The notes beneath the pieces are model-generated. The model had not been told where the DNA came from. It did no database searches and saw only the letters and a program-made list of their open reading frames with translations. Shown here piece after piece: positions 58,783-64,000 of a stretch of 64,000 nt of DNA; position 1 is the first letter of the stretch; each line of letters starts with the position of its first letter. This DNA comes from an uncultured Prevotella sp. (GTDB lineage: Bacteria; Bacteroidota; Bacteroidia; Bacteroidales; Bacteroidaceae). The stretch lies in NCBI GenBank assembly GCA_900319905.1, contig ONQB01000006.1, positions 1 to 64,000 of the forward strand, read 5' to 3'. Both the position numbers and the translations under genes were made by a program.

Positions 58783-61497
58783 ATGAAACGATTATTTACG
58801 TTCGCATTGTTTTTTGCCGTTGTCTCAATAGGCACAAGCTATGCGCAGAAAGTGAGAAAGACATGGGACTTCCGCAATGGGTTCAGTGCGGCGACCGTCA
58901 ATGGTCTGGCCACAGACATGGAACAGAACGGAGCCGAGGGCAGCACTGCCCACTGGCGCAGTTATGAGAAGGCTGGTGGCAAACCCGGCACCGAGAGCTA
59001 CTGGAACGCCAGCAAGCCAATTGCCACCAATGCCGATGGCAACATCGTGTATTATGTCGACGGAGAGGCCAAGGTCATTGAGGAACTCGAGGGCCTTACC
59101 CCAGGCGGCATGAGCGACCGTAACTTCGTCATCACCTACAACGCCACTCAGAAAGAGTTTGCCGACAGTCCTAATGGCTTGTGGCCTTACGGCAAAAGCT
59201 ATATCTGGCTCAATGGAAAGAAGAAGACTCTCACCTTCAAAGCCGAAAAAGGACAGAACGTGCGTATCGGTATTGAGTCGCACAAGAACAGCGAAGCCCG
59301 TGGCATCACAGTAAGCGCCAACGGCACCACCATAGAACCGACCGAAGGTACTGCTACACCTATAACCTTTAATGAAGCCGTCTTCCCTATTCCAGACGAT
59401 ACTCCTGACGTGACCGACTACACCGACGTCGTCATCACTTCGACCAACGGCTGCCACATCTATTATATTATTGTAGGCAACGGTGACGATCCCAACAGTC
59501 AGAAGACAAAGATCGGCTACCTCTATAATGGCACCACCGACGGCGATGCTACTTATCAGCTGCTGACCGCCAACGAGAAGAACAGCGTGACCGCCATCGA
59601 TGTCACGGGCGACATCAGCTCCGTGACGGCAGACTCACTGCGTGGCTTCGACGTGACCGTCGCTGCCCCAGGCATTCCTGCAGACAATGCTATCGTAGGC
59701 GTGCTCAAAGACGCCATGCCCTGGACCCCCGTGCTCAACTTCAATGCCGGCTTCTATAAAGCATGGGGCTACGGAGAGGCACAGACCGTGGAAGGCGGCA
59801 TGGGAGCTACCACTCAGAGCTCAAGCCAGTTATTCTCTGGCATGACACTCATCCCTGCTGCTGATGCCGGACTGCCAGAAGGACAGAGCGGCATCGTCTT
59901 CACCAACGGTACCAGCGTCGAAGGCGTGACGCTTGGCAATCACTTCGCCGACGACGATATCCTTGCCACTGCCGCCGGCGCCACCGAGCCCGTACTCATC
60001 CACGCCCACAACATCTATCACAACGGATATCTCTACTTGCCTTATTCAGCAGCAGCCATGGCTGACGCTTACAACGAGGGCGATGCCACGACGACACTTC
60101 TCAACAATGCCGTGACAATGCTTGCTGACTCAAAGACGGACATCACGTCTACACCCGCACCCGAGTTCTCAGCTAAATACGGCAACTTCTCTACGACCGT
60201 CACCATCACCGATGCCAACTCAAAGGCTGACATCTATTACACCACCGACGGCACCGAGCCTACCGAGACCTCAACCAGATACGAAGCTCCATTCACCATC
60301 AACGCTGCCACCACCGTCAAGGCCATCGCACGCGCCGAGGGCTACAACCTCAGCGCCGTGTCCGACTCTACTTTCCAGGTGTATGAGCAGACCAAACCCG
60401 TCAGCATCAGCATCTCTCAGGCTGACGACAAGGCTACCGTGACCCTCAGCTGCGCTACCGAAGGCGCACAGATCTGGTACAACTTCGGTGCTTCAGCCGA
60501 CACCACGATGTCGATAAAGTATACCGCACCATTTGTCATCCGCGACCACGCCACTCTCACCACTTTCGCTACGTGCAGTGAATACGTGCAGTCTGATACC
60601 ATCAACAAGGAGATCTTCGTGTTGAACGACAAAGTATACATCGACGAGGCTTCTCACTTCGACGCCAACTACAGCAGTCTGAGCAATGGCGCCGGCTTGT
60701 TCTCATGGGGCAAGAACGCCGTGAGCATGTACGACGAGACCAAGGATCCTATCGGTACCAAGACCGACGAGGATGGCGTCGAAGTACCCGTCTATCCTGA
60801 GCGTGAAGTTACTGTCTATCCTGCCGACGATGCCACGGCAGAGTGGGTTGTCAAGTCACAGGGACAGTCTGTACTCTGGCAGAATATCTCTGTCGGTAAG
60901 AGCGTTGGCGATCTTGGCGGCTACAACCCCGCTACCGCTTCCGACCTCGACACACTTGTCACCAAATACGACGTGCAGTTCTATAAGTTTATGTCTGGCG
61001 AATACAACGCCCGCATCGAGTCGACCAAGAAGTTCCAAGGCCCCTTCGGCATTGTCACCTTCCTCGGCAACGCCAGCGCTACGGGCAGCGTACAGCGTAT
61101 GGCTCTGCAGACCTCGACCGACGGTACCACTTGGACAACCTTAGGCGACACCATCATCATCAGCAATCCGCAGCGCCTATACTCGAAGGTCACCGCACTC
61201 TATTCGGGCAGCGACGAGGTATACGTACGTCTGGCCCATGTAGCAGGCAACTCCGGCTGCCAGTGCTACGACATCTACGTCATGACTGAGGGCGAGAAGT
61301 CGAAGGCTGAAGAGGAGAAGCTTGCAGAGGCTTACAAGCAGTGGACCACCGGCATCAAGACCATCAACAACTCACAGGCCAACGCCACCGTCAAAGCCAT
61401 CTACAACGTCAACGGCATGCAGCTGGGCAACATGCAGCGTGGCATCAACATCCTGAGGATGAGCGATGGCACTACACGCAAGGTGCTCGTCAAGTAA
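58783..61497 (+). CDS. Large secreted protein with chitobiase-C-like repeat and C-terminal sorting-like tail
   Basis: 904 residues. Signal peptide MKRLFTFALFFAVVSIGTSY to about residue 21. N-terminal beta domain (about 25-230). Around 470-540 the stretch ADIYYTTDGTEPTETSTRYE is the CHB_HEX_C-type beta-sandwich, followed by a second related segment (AQIWYNFGASADTTMSIKYT). A galactose-binding-like region precedes the tail IYNVNGMQLGNMQRGINILR then VLVK. No catalytic motif recognised. Probably surface-attached; carbohydrate-related role suggested by the pectate lyase 201 bases downstream. Confidence 0.8.
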   Translation: MKRLFTFALFFAVVSIGTSYAQKVRKTWDFRNGFSAATVNGLATDMEQNGAEGSTAHWRSYEKAGGKPGTESYWNASKPIATNADGNIVYYVDGEAKVIEELEGLTPGGMSDRNFVITYNATQKEFADSPNGLWPYGKSYIWLNGKKKTLTFKAEKGQNVRIGIESHKNSEARGITVSANGTTIEPTEGTATPITFNEAVFPIPDDTPDVTDYTDVVITSTNGCHIYYIIVGNGDDPNSQKTKIGYLYNGTTDGDATYQLLTANEKNSVTAIDVTGDISSVTADSLRGFDVTVAAPGIPADNAIVGVLKDAMPWTPVLNFNAGFYKAWGYGEAQTVEGGMGATTQSSSQLFSGMTLIPAADAGLPEGQSGIVFTNGTSVEGVTLGNHFADDDILATAAGATEPVLIHAHNIYHNGYLYLPYSAAAMADAYNEGDATTTLLNNAVTMLADSKTDITSTPAPEFSAKYGNFSTTVTITDANSKADIYYTTDGTEPTETSTRYEAPFTINAATTVKAIARAEGYNLSAVSDSTFQVYEQTKPVSISISQADDKATVTLSCATEGAQIWYNFGASADTTMSIKYTAPFVIRDHATLTTFATCSEYVQSDTINKEIFVLNDKVYIDEASHFDANYSSLSNGAGLFSWGKNAVSMYDETKDPIGTKTDEDGVEVPVYPEREVTVYPADDATAEWVVKSQGQSVLWQNISVGKSVGDLGGYNPATASDLDTLVTKYDVQFYKFMSGEYNARIESTKKFQGPFGIVTFLGNASATGSVQRMALQTSTDGTTWTTLGDTIIISNPQRLYSKVTALYSGSDEVYVRLAHVAGNSGCQCYDIYVMTEGEKSKAEEEKLAEAYKQWTTGIKTINNSQANATVKAIYNVNGMQLGNMQRGINILRMSDGTTRKVLVK

Positions 61498-61590
61498 TGA
61501 CGTAACGAACGTTAGCCCAAGCAACGTCCACCATTCAGCGGCGTTGTAACGACCAACAGACTTTTCGGTATCATCCATCACACCACATAA

Positions 61591-61630
61591 GAAGGACGGA
61601 GACATCAAGTTACTTCGTCCTTCTTTGTTT
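61591..61630 (+). terminator. Intrinsic terminator after the 904-residue protein gene
   Basis: 8-bp stem GAAGGACG (61591-61598) with CGTCCTTC (61616-61623), then TTTGTTT. The downstream pectate lyase gene probably has its own promoter, but no TAnnTTTG match is seen in the gap. Confidence 0.7.
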
Positions 61631-61698
61631 GTAAGTTCATGAGCGATAAGTCTGCGAGTTATTAGTTATCAAACATTAAACAACACTATATCTTAAAT

Positions 61699-64000
61699 AT
61701 GAAACACAAACTCTTAGCCACATTCGCTATGGCCATGGCAGCTACGGCCATGCAGGCGCAGACAGTAGCTTTTCCAGGAGCTGAAGGCTTTGGCGCCTGG
61801 GCCACCGGAGGGCGCGACAGCAGAAAGGTAGTACATGTAACCAATCTCAACGCCGATGGACCCGGCTCACTGGCCGAAGCACTCAACGGCAGTGACCGCA
61901 TCGTCGTCTTCGACGTCGGAGGCATCATCAAACTCAATCCCTCACAGATGGTAGCCATTGACAAACACAACAATATCACCGTGCTCGGACAGACAGCTCC
62001 CGGACAGGGCATCACCATCTACGGCAACCGAGTGCTCATACGCAACTGTCAGAACATCATCTTCAGGTATATCCGTATGCGAGGATCCATCAACATGGCT
62101 AAAGACGCAGAGACACTCACCATGGACAATGCCGAAAACGTGATTCTCGACCATTGCTCCATCTCGTGGGGACGGTGGGATAATGTTCACATCAAAAACG
62201 CTAACAATATCACTTGGCAATACTGCATCATCTCTGAGGGCATCGACCCGCAGCGCTTCGGAGCCATCACCGACGGCACTCGAAACTGGACCATCAGCCA
62301 CTGTCTGTGGATTGACAACCACAGCCGAAACCCAAAAATGAAATGCTATGCGCAGATGGTCAATTCCGTCGTCTACAACGGTGGCAACGGCGTGGTAGGC
62401 GGTCACTCGAGTGCCGACAACTACCAAGACCTCATCAACAACTATTTCATCTCCGGACCCAACGGCGGGAGCAAGTACAGCCAATGGACGGCCACCGATC
62501 ATCTTTATCAAAGCGGCAACATGCTCGACAGCAACCAAGACGGTGTGCTCAATGGCTCACTTTATACCAACACCTCCTGCACCAACATGGACTATCCTCA
62601 CTTTGAGCCAACAGCTGCCGTGACCGTGGAGAGTGCCGAGGAAGCCTATCATTCGGTGCTTGAACAGGCCGGATGCTCAAGGGTGCGTGACGCACACGAC
62701 CAGCGCCTCATCAACCAGCTTAAGAGCCTCGGCACACTCGGAGCCATCATCGACTCGGAAGAGGATGTGGGAGGCATCGGACAGCTCGACGGAGGTACAG
62801 CACCCACCGACAGCGATGGAGACGGAATGCCCGACGATTGGGAGAAGGCCAACGGACTGAATCCTAACGATGCATCCGACGCCACTATCGACAGCAATGG
62901 CGACGGCTACCTCAATATCGAGGAATATGCCAACTCTTTGGCTTCTGTCACCTCCTATCTGCTCTGCCCTTCAGCCCTCAAAGCAACGCATATGGGCAAC
63001 AACACCACGATTGCACTGACCTGGACCAATATTGACGACCGAGCCACGGCCAACCTCATTGAGATGAGCAACGACGGAGAGAACTTCACACAGAAAGACT
63101 CCATCAATGCGAAGTCATCGGTCTACATCATCAAGGATACCGACCCCGAGCAAATCTATTACTTCCGCATGCGCACTACCGATGGCACGCATTACTCTGG
63201 TTACACGTCGACAGTGAGCATCAATGAGCCAGAAGGAAGTCAGGCCGGTGGTGGCACAAAGGCCGGCAGCAAGGTACTGGTGCCCGAAGATGGTAAGCTC
63301 TACCGCATGATCAGCTATGCAAGCCGTTTCTACAACTCTGCTGCTGCGCTGACAGGAGCACCACAGTACTTCAAACCGCTCGAGACCTCCGGCAGTCGCA
63401 GACTCGGTGTGGTCACCAACTTCGACTGGCAGGATCCGTCATTGTTGTGGACCATCGAGCGCGACACCAACGACACTACACTCTATTCCATCAGAGCTTA
63501 CTCCACCAACGAGACTTTTTCTCCGAAAGTCGATAGCAAGGGCTACGTCTATACCAGCGACACGCTCACCAGCAAGTATCATGTGAACTTCGTCGGCAAC
63601 TACGTTGTCAAGCAGTCGGGAACAAAAGACTCGTTGGCATTCTTCCGCATCAACAGTCCTGACAACAAAGAGTATCAGCTACGTGGAAAGTCGGCCACGC
63701 AATGGCTTTGGGGCAATGGAACGCTCTCACGGGCTGACATGATTTTCACATTCCAGCCCATCAGTAAGCGTCTCATCGGCCTTTACACCAAGAATCTGCA
63801 GGCCACAATTGACGAGGGCGAAAAGACGCTTTCCGGTGCCCAATACGGCAGTGGCACACTGTGCTATCCCGAAGAAGCCCGCGACCAACTCCTCGCAGCT
63901 CTGGAAAGTGCCGAAGGCTATCTGAGCAACTACAAACGACTCGGCGCGACACAGGCCGGTATCGACTCGACAGAGAAGGCACTGGCTGGCGAAATTGCAC
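61699..64000 (+). CDS. Secreted pectate lyase-like protein, PL1 type (partial, cut by right edge)
   Basis: 767 codons to the window end, still open. Signal peptide MKHKLLATFAMAMAATAMQA. The lyase domain starts AFPGAEGFGAWATGGRDSRK and includes LDHCSISWGRWDNVHIKNAN, ITDGTRNWTISHCLWIDNHS and RNPKM near the catalytic site. A calcium-binding TSP3/EF-hand-like stretch (TDSDGDGMPDDWEKANGLNP then DSNGDGYLNIEEYANSL) follows at about 375-415, then a fibronectin-like domain and a beta-rich C-terminal part. Likely cleaves pectin at the cell surface or in the periplasm. Confidence 0.88.
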   Translation, partial: MKHKLLATFAMAMAATAMQAQTVAFPGAEGFGAWATGGRDSRKVVHVTNLNADGPGSLAEALNGSDRIVVFDVGGIIKLNPSQMVAIDKHNNITVLGQTAPGQGITIYGNRVLIRNCQNIIFRYIRMRGSINMAKDAETLTMDNAENVILDHCSISWGRWDNVHIKNANNITWQYCIISEGIDPQRFGAITDGTRNWTISHCLWIDNHSRNPKMKCYAQMVNSVVYNGGNGVVGGHSSADNYQDLINNYFISGPNGGSKYSQWTATDHLYQSGNMLDSNQDGVLNGSLYTNTSCTNMDYPHFEPTAAVTVESAEEAYHSVLEQAGCSRVRDAHDQRLINQLKSLGTLGAIIDSEEDVGGIGQLDGGTAPTDSDGDGMPDDWEKANGLNPNDASDATIDSNGDGYLNIEEYANSLASVTSYLLCPSALKATHMGNNTTIALTWTNIDDRATANLIEMSNDGENFTQKDSINAKSSVYIIKDTDPEQIYYFRMRTTDGTHYSGYTSTVSINEPEGSQAGGGTKAGSKVLVPEDGKLYRMISYASRFYNSAAALTGAPQYFKPLETSGSRRLGVVTNFDWQDPSLLWTIERDTNDTTLYSIRAYSTNETFSPKVDSKGYVYTSDTLTSKYHVNFVGNYVVKQSGTKDSLAFFRINSPDNKEYQLRGKSATQWLWGNGTLSRADMIFTFQPISKRLIGLYTKNLQATIDEGEKTLSGAQYGSGTLCYPEEARDQLLAALESAEGYLSNYKRLGATQAGIDSTEKALAGEIA

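Overview
The window reads as a chromosomal segment of a Bacteroidales bacterium, most likely of the Prevotella group. The signs are: repeated TAnnTTTG -7 promoter elements, usually 20-100 bases before start codons; A/T-rich leaders with little Shine-Dalgarno signal; families typical of Bacteroidales (DUF5107, DUF4348, DUF4494, DUF2023, OmpH-like and SPOR lipoproteins); a carboxypeptidase-D-like plug domain on a TonB-dependent receptor; and secreted pectate lyases. I saw no rRNA, CRISPR array, insertion sequence or prophage. The genus assignment is inference from style and gene content.

Layout. 1-4844: sugar-uptake locus (DUF5107/TPR protein, cut by the left edge, and MFS sugar porter) with a divergent AraC regulator. 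5134-6304: two identical tRNA-Arg(ACG) genes, then an OmpH-like lipoprotein and a small membrane protein. 6411-8246: PepD dipeptidase and a lipoprotein. 8440-12077: htpG-nth-DUF2461 behind a sigma-54-type promoter. 12144-13205: rubrerythrin and its PerR-like regulator. 13434-18493: a minus-strand run starting with a plasmid-type Rep protein, then DUF4494, YggS, purA and hisS. 18692-20007: DUF1232 protein, a membrane protein and RNase P RNA. 20374-21852: HtrA/DegP protease. 22153-27839: SPOR lipoprotein, RuvX, peptide deformylase, TPR protein and thrS. 28078-29106: YtxH / holin-like / unknown trio. 29176-32323: murB, a DUF4348 lipoprotein and divergent pheS.

32324-36454: repeat-rich spacer, a secreted family-1 pectate lyase and two small secreted proteins with related C-terminal tails. 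36552-40747: minus-strand set of B3/4-domain protein, type II pantothenate kinase, BtuF-like and BtuC-like corrinoid transport proteins and a PduO-type cobalamin adenosyltransferase. 41001-43793: divergent NAD-dependent DNA ligase and trmD. 43806-46531: Cys/His-rich membrane protein and TonB-dependent receptor, probably for a metal. 46663-50299: patatin-like phospholipase and two peptidases. 50530-54281: recJ and recQ. 54448-56785: DUF2023, flavodoxin and chorismate synthase. 56942-58468: CstA. 58783-64000: large secreted protein and a second pectate lyase cut by the right edge.

Most of this is ordinary housekeeping. The more unusual signals are the sigma-54-type promoter before htpG, a plasmid-type initiator heading a housekeeping operon, the divergent ligase, two 22-bp-period tandem arrays next to stop codons, a possible pseudoknot between the YtxH and holin-like genes, a Cys-rich tail on the flavodoxin-linked DUF2023 protein, and a shared C-terminal tail on secreted proteins. 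No single locus clearly shows a new multi-gene system.
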